Shown here: positions 1 to 12,085 of the stretch, piece by piece
How positions within the stretch are numbered: position 1 is the stretch's first letter
Layout: every line of letters starts with the position of its first letter
Source of the DNA: Adineta vaga
Lineage: Eukaryota; Rotifera
Assembly: GCA_021613535.1 (NCBI GenBank)
Contig: CP075495.1
Location: 4,960,001-5,024,000, forward strand
Length of the DNA: 64,000 nucleotides
Direction of reading: 5' to 3'
The notes under the pieces: model-generated
The model's database searches: none
What the model saw: the letters and a program-made list of their open reading frames with translations, nothing else
What the model was told of the DNA's origin: nothing
Made by a program: the position numbers and the translations under genes

Positions 1-773
1 CCAAGACGCATTTTAAATTGTGCTCGTTGATATTGCGCATTATCTTGACTAACTTTTGTTTTGGATAATTCAATTAACATATCACTTATAGCTGGTGGAC
101 AATATTTCGCTGCTGTTTCATGTGCATGGCCACGACTAATAGCAAGAATAAATTGTCGTGTTGGAATTGAAAATGATAAATTATCGATATCAACATGAAT
201 CAATTGTTCAGATGGTATACTTTTTAAAAATATTAATCGACTACGACCACTAATATCAAGAATAACACTACTAGGTACGATATGTGAAATAGTTTTATTC
301 TGTCCATTTGACATTTGTTCAATTGATTCGGAAAGAATACCAATTGTTTGTTTATTCATTAGAGCAACAAGTAAAACAAGTTGAGCTCGAACACTTGTTG
401 GTTTATAAGTATTACTAAGAGCAAGAATATCTGGTAAACGTTGCCGTACAACAGTCCATTTAGATAGAATAGGTTCTTGTTCATCGGTTTCATTATTGTC
501 ATAGAAAGAAAGTGCTGCTTGAGCACGACGACGACGTAATTTTACTGTATATTTCCGTTCACTAACCATTGAAACATAATCAATTAATGGCTAAATAATT
601 TCAAATAATCATTTCAAATAGTAACAAATCTTACTATGGCTTACTTACTTGAGAACATGAAGTGGTATGTTGACGTCTATGTTGTTCACGATAAGACTGT
701 CTGGAAGTATTCGGATACATGTTATTCAGAATGTCAATGAGAAGTAAAAGATTCAATAACGATGTTAGTATTG
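1..773 (-). CDS. Unrecognised conserved-looking protein, 3' part cut by window start
   Basis: Two exons on the minus strand join in frame: about 773-649 and 590-1, separated by a 58-nt intron with a GTAAGT donor and a TTTAG acceptor. The upstream exon codes for a leucine-rich stretch followed by a basic, His-rich stretch. The downstream exon starts PLIDYV, has a basic cluster (KLRRRRAQ), and continues open for about 196 codons to the window edge without a stop. Codon use matches the neighbouring genes. The 5' end is not found; the acceptor at 773 is the best of three overlapping AG sites. I do not recognise the family. A large helical-repeat protein is possible but not shown. The C-terminus lies outside the window. 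Confidence 0.6.
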
Positions 774-3623
774 CTACTACTATATAATGATATATATAAC
801 CTTTTTTTTTATATGAGCGTAGGTGGTGTATCATTGATGTTCTCTTTTTTTTATATAATGTTTGCAGTTGTCCATGGCCAAGTGACTTTTGTTTGTCAGC
901 AACATTGTCGAGAGAAAATACCTTCATATAAGAAAGAGATCATAATGACATATTTATAGATAAGAGAAGATTTTAATGAAATTCATTTTCTGTCAAACAA
1001 TACTTATGATATGTATAGACATTAATCAATATTGCATAAATGAAATATAATTCTCATTATTTTTGAGTATATTTATATGAAAAAAGGAAGAGAAGAGATT
1101 GATTTCATTTACTTTTAATCTATAAAAAATCTATTGTTAGATATTCATACGATGTTTATTCCATTATTTAGTCACATGACGTCATTTATGACGATATTTA
1201 GGTATAACAGTGCAGTTCACAGGTCGTAAATATTTTGTTGTCAGGAAAATGTTATTAACTTTTCTCGTCATTAGAAATACATCTTGTTATTTTAATTAAG
1301 TGAAAGAATGATTCATATCGTAATAAACATAACATTGCATTTGTCATGAAAACGAAAGTCTTTTTTTCGAAAGTACGTACGATGAAGTAAAATGTACACA
1401 TTTGATTTGGTTATTGACTGTCACGGAACTTGATAAACTTTTATAGATATGTTGTTGTTGTACCTACTGTCTGTGGATTATTTTTAATTTAATCTGTTTT
1501 TTTTGAGTCAATTATAAGATGATAATAAACTTAGTTATGTTTTTGATGGTGCTATAATTTCATATGCATGAGAATGACTTTGTAATAGACGTTGAAAACT
1601 ACCAGTCTATTTAAATGATCGAAGAGTTCTTTTTACGACATATTGATTATGTCACTGGTTTAAATAAATCTTTTATTATGAATAATCTCCTGTCAGAAAA
1701 TTTATTTCAAATAAATACCATTTTATCAATGCTTTCTATTCAAAAACAAAAAGTCTTCTATTACATATGTGTTTTGTTCGATCTTTTTGTAAAAAAATAT
1801 TCTTTTGTTTTGTACAGATCAAATATCAAACATACCTTTAATTTGTTAGAATCAGCTTTCTAATTACTATTTTTATCGACTTACTAATAGAAAATCATGT
1901 TTTCATTTAAGACACAAAAGTGCATACACTTATTTTGTACTTACTAAAATAGATATTAACATTATGTCACCTCCGACGCAAGGTTATGTTCATACGATAT
2001 GTATGTGCCCTGAAGATATATACTTTAGCATAGAATTTACTATTATCTGAAACCTGGGTTGAATAAGTAAACATAGAGAAAAGTACGAAGTCTATATATG
2101 AATATATCTGATACAGATATGAACTTAAATTTTAAAAATAAAAATATCAAGGCCATTTTATTTCACATGATTTTTATTAATAAAATATTATATCAACAAT
2201 ACAGAAAGACATCTGTTGTTGACAGGTAAACAAAGAATGTCTTAGTAAGGTATATTGAATTAAATAAGTATTTAACTGAAACAAACTTGAAAAATCAATT
2301 CCTTTGAGATTTTTTGATTAATCGAGAAGCAAAGTCGATAAATATTTTTAAGTCATATTTCGTGTATCATTAGCAAATAAAAACTATATTACGTGCTTCA
2401 GAAAAGAATAGTATGCTCTTGAAAATCATAGCTGCATCTATTCAATATATATTGATCTTTTTTTTTCCTTTTTAACCTTTGACATAAGTTTAGACATTTT
2501 CTATATCTTAATTCTCAAAAGCTAATTTCGCAGACATGTTTCACAAGTACTTCTCATTCAGTCCATCGAGATTTGACAATTCCGCTATGATTCTAAATTA
2601 CATTTACATGTATATAATCTTCTCTTCATTCATATCCATTCCCATGTAACAAACAGGTCAATATAGATTGATTGATTGATTATACCACCTCTCCAAAACT
2701 GTGCTACTTTTAATTGACTAATACATCTGTTCTATCATTTATATTAGAAAATTATTCAATCATTCTTTCATATTCGACTTTCCTCAATCGAGGTTCTTTT
2801 CTTCGATATAGATTTGCTAATTACTTTTCAACCAACGATCAAGAGAGATGAAATATTGCATCGAACCGAAAATGAAACAATGACACAAGAGAGAAAACCT
2901 TTTTCTTCGTCACAAAAGACCGTAATTTCTTCGACAAAGATTGAAAAGAAATTGATTTGAAATAAAAATCTTTTACCATTATTTATTGATCGCACTCCGT
3001 ATGCAGTTTTATCTATCACGTCTTGTAATCAGTCAAAAGGCACGTTCTTTCAAGGCATATATAAAACAAAAAAGAAAATCTGTCTATGTACCTTTACAAA
3101 AGAATTTTCTCTCTTACATATATATATATATAGAAAGATGATTGATAGTTGGAATACAAAAAAGTTATTTATAATATATTCTTAGTTTGGAATTTATAAC
3201 AAGTATGTTTCTTCGATTCAATATCGTCTTATGTTTCTTTCCTTTTTTTTTGCTTGCAAATAAAAACTATGATGTTATTTTCCATACATAACTGTCGCTT
3301 GAAAGTGCGATGTACACGCGAGTAAAACAGAACAAAGATTGATGGTAAAGAAGAAGCAGGAAATTCAAAAATTAAACACGAGATTCTCTCAAGAAAAAGA
3401 AAAACAAACTGAATGAAGTGATTCTATACAATGAACAAAAAGATCGACTGTTCTTTATATGCTTAGACATGATGGCACGGGGTTGTTTACCAATTATCAT
3501 TACGCAAATGAATAGTCATTCTGACGAAATAGAGACATAAAACCGACCAGCGGTTTTTTGTTGATAATTTTAATTTGAAGAATTACGTCCGTTCAGATCT
3601 ATCATCATCTTCATCATCTGAAT
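774..3623. other. Non-coding stretch, no gene seen
   Basis: AT-rich DNA with only short random ORFs (longest about 80 codons, atypical composition). It holds a perfect palindromic CRE-type octamer TGACGTCA at 1177-1184 and a short TA run at 3117-3132. It may include upstream introns or the promoter of the minus-strand gene at 1-773, and the 3' flank of the gene at 3624-4370. Confidence 0.5.
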
Positions 3624-4370
3624 TCATGTCTTTGATGCATGAGCTGTTCGTTTTTTCTTCTTTTTCTTCAATCGAGAATTATTGTCTTTTTTCGATGATG
3701 AAGGCGATGCGGTTACTGATCCGTTTCCATTTTGATTCGATGAATTCGTATTTGAATTTTGTGATGGTAATGGATCAGATAAATCATTTGGTAATGAACT
3801 TAGTGTGCCACCTCCGTTATTATCGCATTCGCGTAATTGTTCGAGAGTTATTATATTATAATGTGAATCGAAAACGGCTGGTGTAAGATCATTCGAAGCA
3901 CGAACAATACGTATAGCATGAACTTTATCACGTAAAGAATTTGATGATAAATCATTCGAATTACGTGTACGACAGCCAAAACAACTGGTTAATGTTAACC
4001 AAAGATTGGATGTATGATTTGAATGTATTTTCGAGCGTGTCATATTGTCAGTATTATTCAATAGATGACTACTATGACTAATTAATTGTGGAGACGTCAA
4101 TGTACTAGTAGGATGTGAATATGTCTGATCAAGACGATTATGGTTCGTCGAATGATTTATGGTACCACCACCACTACTGCCATGATGATGATGAGAAGAA
4201 CCACCAGCAGTCGGAACTTCTGATATAGGAAATTCATATTCCATTTTTGATGAAGTTTCACTGCGTATTAACCGTGCAACATTCGGTGATTGTTGATGAA
4301 ATGCTGATTGATTTGTAAGTCCGGCAATAACACCCAATTCGGACGATTGAGACGATTCTGCAGTGCCCAT
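3624..4370 (-). CDS. Unknown protein with N-myristoylation-type start (MGTAESS)
   Basis: A 248-codon open frame begins MGTAESSQ, which fits an N-myristoylation signal (Gly2, small residue at 6), and ends after a lysine-rich tail. The middle is low-complexity (Ser, Asn, His, Gly). A denser segment in the second half, with motifs CFGCRTRN and HAIRIVRASND, looks more conserved. The coding exon has a good splice acceptor at 4380-4381, nine bases before this ATG, and the nine bases (GAT GTC AAA) are open in frame, so upstream exons can extend the protein. Candidate first exons lie at 5473-5471, 8357-8334 and 9355-9344. The start at 4370 was chosen because it creates the acylation signal. I do not recognise the family. 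It may be a peripheral membrane protein; that is inference. Confidence 0.7.
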   Translation of the reverse strand: MGTAESSQSSELGVIAGLTNQSAFHQQSPNVARLIRSETSSKMEYEFPISEVPTAGGSSHHHHGSSGGGTINHSTNHNRLDQTYSHPTSTLTSPQLISHSSHLLNNTDNMTRSKIHSNHTSNLWLTLTSCFGCRTRNSNDLSSNSLRDKVHAIRIVRASNDLTPAVFDSHYNIITLEQLRECDNNGGGTLSSLPNDLSDPLPSQNSNTNSSNQNGNGSVTASPSSSKKDNNSRLKKKKKKRTAHASKT

Positions 4371-4437
4371 TTTGACATCCTGGAAAAAGAAAACAACCAT
4401 ACAATGTTTGAATTAGAAATAAATAACTGAAAATACA

Positions 4438-4464
4438 AGAAGAAGAAGAAGAAGAAGAAGAAGC
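4438..4464. repeat. (GAA)n microsatellite
   Basis: About nine AGA/GAA units directly upstream (minus-strand sense) of the coding exon acceptor; on the minus strand it forms a pyrimidine-rich tract within the intron. Confidence 0.85.
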
Positions 4465-5295
4465 AATAGGAGAATGTCATTTGCAGAGATAGGAATAACA
4501 GTCGCTTGATTGCTTTAACAAATGAAAAGCAAAATTATTTTTTTTATCTACGTGCTCTTTTCTTTCTCTCATCATCAAATCTAGATTATAGATTATCATC
4601 GATCGTTTTTTTTCTACGATAGATTAACGAAAAAATCAATAAAAGTAACAACTCTTCTGTTTTTCTATTTTTAGAAACTGCAGACGACTGTAAGTTCATA
4701 TTATTCAACTTTTATATCTGCTCAGCAATAAAATAAATTTAAAACAAACTTGACTCAATATTTTAACGATTTATCAAATCAATTACAATCTAGAGATTTG
4801 ACTTACATGACGGTTGTACACCGTTTAGCATTACGATTAGATATAAAGGTAACTGAATCTCTATCATGACAACATGACGACAGTATGTCGATAAAGAAAA
4901 AGAAGAAGAAGAAGAAGAAAAAAGATCTTTTTTTGCTCATTCATTCACTTATTTTCTTTTATTTCTTGTTCTCTAGTTCTCTCTTTCGCTGGAGCAGATT
5001 CTCGTCGGATAGAATTCTACAACTTAGCTGTCTGGATTCTTCATCGTCATCAGCAGCAGCATTTTTCTTCATTCTTCTTTACCTATTCTACAATTCGAAC
5101 AAGCCGTATTGTGCACGGAAACACCTCACAGCAGAGAGTTATGCTGGTAGAAAAGCAGACACTGAAGGAAAAAAAAAGAAAAATAGAAGCAAGAGAGTGA
5201 ACATCCGGAACAGCATGCAAGAAAAATGTTGTTCAACATAACATTAATGGGAAAAGAGAACTAGAAGGAAGCCTTAGAACGTCCGGCCTTTTTTG

Positions 5296-5335
5296 TCTCT
5301 CTCTCCCTCCCTCCCTCTCTCTCTCTCTCTCTCTT
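5296..5335. repeat. (TC)n/(CCCT)n pyrimidine tract
   Basis: Uninterrupted C/T run mixing CT and CCCT units. Confidence 0.9.
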
Positions 5336-5470
5336 CATGTATACAGAACTCTTTCTTTTCTACAATATGTTTGTCTGTTAGATTTTTATCAACAGAATAA
5401 ATAGTACATCTCTATTTCGTGATCTATACTAACTATTTTCAACAGAAATCAATACAAGACAAAAACTCAC

Positions 5471-5473
5471 CAT
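5471..5473 (-). other. Candidate first coding exon (ATG directly before donor)
   Basis: On the minus strand an ATG is followed immediately by a GTGAGT donor. Spliced to the acceptor at 4380 it would give MDVK before MGTAESS, in frame. It is a splice-signal prediction only. Confidence 0.3.
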
Positions 5474-5731
5474 TGTTTTCTTTTCTCATATAGAATGAGA
5501 ACTTTCTTTGCCTATCTGAATTTCTTGAGATACTTTCAAAGAAACGAATGGGTACAGAAAGATGTTCTAATGTGCATCGTATTGATAAAAAACGATGGTT
5601 CTATGATTTCTCTGTTTGATACATTTTCTGGAAGACACAAACGGAAGAGAAAAAAAGTCCATCAATGATTAATCGGTGCTATTACTACTACTGCTTCTTC
5701 TTCTCCTTCGTCTTCTTTTTCTTCTTCTCTT

Positions 5732-5734
<3 letters not shown>

Positions 5735-5764
<30 letters not shown>
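5735..5764. repeat. (ATT)n microsatellite
   Basis: About ten consecutive ATT/TTA units inside a longer T-rich tract. Confidence 0.9.
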
Positions 5765-8333
5765 TTCATTTTCATTATTATTATTATTTCGGTTCTTAGC
5801 ACCCGTTGGCGTGCAACCATCGTTTGCTCGGATCTGTTTGCCGATCGAACACCGCTAATTGGAACGTGTAATAGTTCAACATATTTATCAACTCATAGCA
5901 ATAAAAGAAAAAAGCAAATTAGATTCGCCTATTAATAAAGATAACAGACTTAGAATTGTAAATCATGCAAGAAAAAGACAAGAAAAAAAGAATATCGAAC
6001 TCGACAGAATCCTTGAAACAAAACAACAATAAGAAGAGAAAAACGAAAAGTTTATTGGGCTTTCCGAAAACAAAAACATATTATGTTCGAGATCGTGTGT
6101 CAGAATCGACATCTTTGTCATCAGTTTTTTGTCAATGTTGACAGAGGAGGAGATCAACAAGAACATCGACAGACACATATATAGATTATATCACTAAAGA
6201 TTGTATCCTCACAAGATTATGGCACATCTGTTTAATAATTTGCCTCAATCACACACACGCACAGAGATATTCATCAAATTTTTGTTTGCCTTGCTCGATA
6301 GAGAACTATTATTTATTGATTAACAAACTACTATCATTCTTATGAACATATCATGTTTACTAGTAATATTTCTTTTCCATTTAATGTAATTAAAATATCG
6401 AAATAGATACTAATGAATCTATATGGAATAGGAGAAAATGTTGTAAATGAATAATAATAGGACATATTTATACTAAATTATTTCAAAAAATATCTGAGTT
6501 ACCTTACCGAATCATTTGAAAACTAAAGTATTCCATATTTCTATGTTTTCTTGCGGATAGAAGAAGTCTATTTATATAGGCTGACTAAATATTGTCGATT
6601 TAATATGCATGCAAGAAAAATGTCATCTTACTTTAGCTAAAGGACAAATAAATGGGTAAAAATAGTTTTTGTCTAATAATTCTTCTTTCTAATCAAGCGA
6701 TTTCGAACGCATGACGTAATGTCTAACTAATCGTGCGAATAAATCACAAAATAATATTAATATCGAAGATATAGAATGGGTTAAACAAGAAGAAAAAACA
6801 AATCTTTTGTTTCCTTGATGACATTTATTGGATTGCTTTTGTCATAGTTTCTTTATGAATGATCTATAAACGTTATTGTATATGAATAAATAGTAAAAGT
6901 AGCAAGTTTTTCCTTCTCTCTCTCTCTCTCTCTCTTTCTGTCTATTCTAATAGTATAGCATCTACTCATCAATTCACTTTCACGACAACGGCAATGAACG
7001 AGTAGGTCGTCCGACGAGAACTTGCGTTATTCGTGTTTATATGTGCAGACATGTTCTTTTTCTCGGTTGCTCGGCTTTCAAAACAAAATAAAGGAAAAAA
7101 ATGACACTACATTTTTCTTTTTCCTTTCATTACTAACAACGATGTACTAAAACTAATTGAGCTACTGTTGTTGTTATGTTTCATCATAGTAAAGTTAATA
7201 TTGATGATCGTACTATTTAGATACGTCTCTAATGACATACCAAAATTCATTTTTGGATATATTGATTAATTATTTTGAATATTAGTATTGCGTAGTTCGA
7301 AAAAATGAATACATAAACAAATGATCCAACAGACAAGGTCATCCAGATAAAGAAAAACAAATATATATATATATATATTACTCACGGGATATAAACAAAT
7401 GTTTCAATAGAAGAATCAATTCTTTTTTAGAAATAATACTAGATGAAATATGAGTGAATATAATTCAATTGATAAGTTTTAATCCTTTAGAAAAGAAAGT
7501 ATCTGTTAGATATATTAAGATTTATTCTCAAATTCTTCATTTTTAATTCATCAGAATTCTAAATGAATATCAAAGGATACTAACGATTCATATGTCTTAT
7601 AAATAGACGAACATTAGAAAACATAATCTCCAATTATATTTATTTTATTTTATTCTTTTAACTTACATTGAACAGAGAGAACGGAAAGTACAAGAAATGA
7701 ATGACACTATATATATATATATATATATTCATAATTATTGATGAAAACAGTACATTAATGTGACATGTCATATTTTCTTTTCCTAGTGAAAATCGACAGT
7801 TGCGTTTTACAGAGTCAGATTGACGCACTTCATTTCTATCATATGGTTCATTAAGAAAATGATTGCGTGAGTTAAAAAATCCTTTGTTAAAGATATACAT
7901 AGCAAACAAAAATCTATGAAACTTGTATATTATTCGCAAATGTTACTAATTCATTGCTTCTAATAGATTATCAGGTAAATGAATTAAATCAAATCATTTT
8001 CTATTCAATAGTTTTTCTTGAATTCTTTTTATTTATGATTAAACGAATCGAACCATGAAAGAAATATATGATTATATTATCAAAAGATTCTACTAGTTTA
8101 GTTTTCTCTTCTATACATGTATAGATCTTAATTACTAATAGAATATGGCGTTGTAAGATGAAGAAAAAATAAATAGTAGTGACATTTCAACGAAAAGGCG
8201 ACAAAAGAAAAACAAGAATTCTTAACAACAACGTAACTAACATAATAATCGTAAAAGAAAAATATAGAATCTATCTATTCGTTTCTTATTTTACGAAGAG
8301 AAAAGAAACGATTTTAACTTGATAATAACTTAC

Positions 8334-8357
8334 TTGATCACTGTCATGGTCGTTCAT
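8334..8357 (-). other. Candidate first coding exon (MNDHDSDQ)
   Basis: Eight codons starting with ATG at 8357 end in a strong GTAAGT donor in phase 0. Joined to the exon at 4379 they give MNDHDSDQ-DVK-MGTAESS in frame across an intron of about 3.95 kb. This is the best of the three candidates, but no expression evidence is available. Confidence 0.35.
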
Positions 8358-8676
8358 ATTACCGAAAGAATGTTAGGAAGAAAATGAAACAAATGATTTA
8401 AAACTCAATCGACATTCAATAAGATTTTCGTCGACATTGTTTAGCATGATTTGCTGATTTATATTTGTGATTGTCGAAACCGATTGAGATAGGTTTAGTT
8501 GATGGGAATAAGCAACATATGAGAAAGAAAGAAAGTGAAAAAAATATGAATGGAATAAGAATGATAGAGAAGGACAAAATGAGTATACTTATATAAATGA
8601 AGAAGAAAGTAAAAGGATGGATGAATTCAATGACCATATGTTTGTGTATCTTTCTTCTAGTAGACTAAAGATATAG

Positions 8677-8712
8677 TAGAGAGGGAGGGAGGGAGGGAGG
8701 GAGAGAGAGAGG
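8677..8712. repeat. (GGGA)n/(GA)n purine tract
   Basis: Purine-only run with five GGGA units followed by GA units. Confidence 0.9.
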
Positions 8713-9343
8713 AAATCTTCTTCTTTAACAAAAGACTAAGATCGTGTTCAATAATAACGATGATGCGAGAAGAAAAAGATTGTGCTTTCAAGTTCATCAA
8801 CGACTATTACTTGCAGATATATTTCTAAGTAAAAAGCTTTACAATTTTCTTCTTTTTCTTCTTCTTCTCCTTCTTTTCTTTCTTTTTTATTCGCTAGAAT
8901 AGTTACCGCTAACACAATTTTTTTGAGTGCTACATAAGTATAGAAAATAGATCGATAGTGAATGTCTCGCTTGTGAACTAAAACGACTCACAAAGAACTT
9001 GTCTATTGATAGCACATAGAAAATAGCAAAAAGCATGTCTACGACGAAGAAGAGAATGTTGCTTAGCCGGAAGCAATCTATTCTGCTTACCAATACTAAT
9101 CATATCTATGGGGAGTCGATAGTCCATTCAAAACAATTAACGTGATGCATCAAAGACACGTAAACAAAACTTTCTCGTCTAACTAATGACGTACTTAAAA
9201 TGAAACATGTGCAATAATCACTCGTCGATATTTATAAACTATTATTTTCATATTAAAATAGAATTTCAAGTTAATTTTACTGATTTATATGAGAGGAAAA
9301 AAGGGAAATGAGTTTCTTTTGAGAATCATTATGATATACTTAC

Positions 9344-9355
9344 AAACTTGTACAT
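9344..9355 (-). other. Candidate first coding exon (MYKF)
   Basis: ATG plus three codons and a GTAAGT donor in phase 0 on the minus strand. It would also join in frame to the coding exon at 4379. Weak on its own; notable because it shares the same phase as two other candidates. Confidence 0.2.
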
Positions 9356-10826
9356 TTTTGACGAATATTCTCTATAATACAAATCTAATAGAATTGTTTC
9401 AATGAGATTTGATCTTGCTTTCTTTCGAAGAATAACATGATATTTCTTTTGGAGTTGTCCAGATAGAATTTTTCTTAGAAAAAAAAACAATCTCAACAGA
9501 AAAAAAAGGTCATTGAATTTATAAACAAAATAATAAGTATACAAAGGTATTATTGATGCAGAATAATTACATTCGACATATACAAAGAAAACGTTGTCGT
9601 TGAAATTTCCTTCTTTTTATCATTATCATTATGATTTACATTCACTCATTTATCAAAAAATTATTAAAGCTAGACATGCAATAGAATACTTAGTCTTCTT
9701 CTTCTTCTTTCTATGCAACATATGATGATTGAAAGAGACAAACTATTCAATAGACCCGTTCGTGACTAGTTTCATAGGGGATTAAGAGAATTGATATAGT
9801 GAAGTGCAATGATTTCATTCGATAGAAATCAAATTGATTTAATAATATAATATATAAGGCTAACAATTAAATCAAAAATATTTTCTTTTCGTAATTATTC
9901 CAGTCGAATGAGTTCTTTGACTATTTGAGAAACTAAACAAAAGCTAACGATACTGAATTTGACATATTTTAAAAAGAAGAAAATAGACCGGAGATGGGCG
10001 GATGATCAGACGTAAGAAAGTCATTGTTGAAGACTTGTTGTTTTTTTACAATAGAAAGAAAGAGAGAGGGAGAGCAAGAGAATGTGTGACAGCAACGACG
10101 TCATTCTTCCTATCAACATCCATCATTGTTAAATAGACGATATGAAAAAAATTTGATACTTAGAAGATAAGAGACGAATGATGTATTATTAAATTTCTGG
10201 AAGTTTCGACCTTCATAAGGAAAAAATCAATAGTATTGTTTGATCAATCAAAGTTTTTAATTTAAAATTATAAAGATCTGAATCGATACATTTTGATTAT
10301 GTAAATTATACAAGACCGATGATTTGTTAAAACAACTACTAACAATATTGTCTTTTTTCGTATACTTTCAATGATTATTTGCCAATCAACATTTTTCGCA
10401 AAAAAAACTTCCAAATCAGGAAGTTGTTTCCTTTAATTTCCTCGTTTCCTTATTGATGTCTCCTATTGCATTTATTCTTATCAGAACTAAATGTCATTCT
10501 AGTTTTCCAAAAGACAAAAGAGAAAAAAATCTATCAGAAAGAAATAACCAACATGTCTTGCTTGATAAAATAGATAGATAAAAGTTCGTTATTAGTAACG
10601 TATATGCAAAGAAAACAACAGTATCATCGATTGAATAGTAATTATAGTAGATACATTACGATTATAGTACAAGAATTATCGTTATTTACTATGATTAATG
10701 ACATTTGATTGACAGTGATTAGATAAGGATACCAGAAAAAAATGTCGACAAGCTGAAAATCTATATGTACTTCCGAGACAAGAACGATTAGTATTCATTA
10801 GAGTTTTCTGTTATCTCCGTGATACA

Positions 10827-11423
10827 ATGTTTAAAAGTGAATTCTATCTCGTTATTGTCTGTTTTTTCATTGGAAAAATCTTTTCGGAAGAACATGAATT
10901 GATCTACAATGAAGATTTTGTTTATTATGATGAATGTCGTGTGACCGTTTCACCAAGAAATTATCTTCAACCTGTACGTGCTTATACTCAAGTACAAAAA
11001 CCATGTAATGGAACATTACTTTGGACATATCCAAATTTAAATCTAACATTAACTATTGTCAATCTCGAAAATGATTCATTTACAATATGTTTTGAAAAGA
11101 AATCGATCGAAGAAAAATTAGTTCGTTCTATAAAAAGTTTTTATTCAAAGACAAATCAAACAAATCCTATGCATGAAGTACACGGAAGTTCAGGCACATT
11201 ATTATGTTCGACAAGTCAGGGGAATCGCATTTCAGTAATCATAGAAGCACTGCCATTGTATGCCGGAATACATTTACGTTATGCGATGTTTAATGAACGT
11301 CATCCATGGACAGCAGGTCCATATCCTGGCTGGGAACGATCAGAAAAATATTTATTTGGACCACCGGAACATATTCCAATGAAACAAAAGAAAGTACGAC
11401 GTAATCGAAAGAAACTTCATTGA
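10827..11423 (+). CDS. Small secreted protein, single exon
   Basis: The 198-codon intronless frame opens with a hydrophobic signal sequence (about residues 1-20, ending near FSEEH), so the product should enter the secretory pathway. The mature part has four cysteines, several N-X-S/T sites, a beta-rich segment around residues 60-90 (CNGTLLWTYPNLNLTLTI), and a basic tail (KQKKVRRNRKK) that looks like a furin-type or matrix-binding region. There is no membrane segment. The WTYP motif followed by an alternating hydrophobic strand recalls the meteorin fold, but the similarity is weak and I do not assign it. The start is the first ATG after an in-frame stop. A polyadenylation signal follows at 11541. 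Confidence 0.85.
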   Translation: MFKSEFYLVIVCFFIGKIFSEEHELIYNEDFVYYDECRVTVSPRNYLQPVRAYTQVQKPCNGTLLWTYPNLNLTLTIVNLENDSFTICFEKKSIEEKLVRSIKSFYSKTNQTNPMHEVHGSSGTLLCSTSQGNRISVIIEALPLYAGIHLRYAMFNERHPWTAGPYPGWERSEKYLFGPPEHIPMKQKKVRRNRKKLH

Positions 11424-11540
11424 TTTAAACAAATGAATACATTCAGAAACAATGACTTTTTTCTTCTAAATTGCTTGAAATCGATCATCCTTGCATTACC
11501 CTCGTCATTATTTTCTCGTAGCTTCGAATTTTTTAAACTG

Positions 11541-11546
11541 AATAAA
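11541..11546 (+). terminator. AATAAA polyadenylation signal
   Basis: Canonical hexamer about 120 nt downstream of the stop of the secreted-protein gene at 10827-11423. Confidence 0.6.
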
Positions 11547-12085
11547 TTTTGAGAGCTTTTTATGTTCTTATAAAGCTCAATAAGTCTGAACTTTCATTAT
11601 ACTTTTGAGTTTATGTAAAACTAGATCTCTTAGTTTTCTTGTCTACTACCGCCATCATACATTAGATTTATTATTTGTCGAGTATGTGTCATACGATACA
11701 ACATATGTTTTAAAAAGAAAAAAATTATATCATCGTACTCATCACATCACATGATTGTTTTAATATATTTCTAAATAGAACAAAATGGATATTTTGAACT
11801 AGATAAACGATAAAGTTTAAGTTTATATCTTCAAACATCTGAAGATAATATTTTACTTTAATCAGGTGAGATAAATTGACGAAATTTTATTCCATACATT
11901 TATGTGATACGATTCAGAATTCTATCTCGACTATTCTGTACTCGCTGATTATTACTTTTGCAACGTTTTAGATACATAAAAGAAACTCTGATAAATGAAA
12001 TGACGGAGCAAGTTGTTTTTTTCTATTCGTTAAATAAAATTAGATAACAAAAGAAAAGAAAAACGAAGACACTTTTATTTTACTT
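11547..12085. other. Intergenic stretch, nothing evident
   Basis: AT-rich spacer between two plus-strand genes; it must contain the promoter of the CD36-family gene, but no clear element was identified. Confidence 0.5.

Larger units (their letters stand above)
4382..10826. other. Long non-coding stretch with candidate first exons and simple repeats
   Basis: No complete gene was found on either strand in about 6.4 kb. The sequence is AT-rich with frequent simple repeats: TC/CCCT at 5296-5335, ATT at 5735-5764, TC at about 6917-6935, TA at 7360-7378 and 7709-7729, GGGA/GA at 8677-8712. It most likely holds the first intron(s), 5' exons and promoter of the minus-strand gene at 3624-4370; three short ATG-containing exon candidates are listed separately. 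Confidence 0.5.

Noticed and set aside
3575-3886. 103-codon plus-strand frame
   Set aside because: Antisense to the coding exon at 3624-4370, whose minus-strand frame has the proper start, stop and acceptor.
5676-5858. Leucine-rich plus-strand frame
   Set aside because: Created by the ATT/CTT microsatellite; no codon-like composition or splice context.
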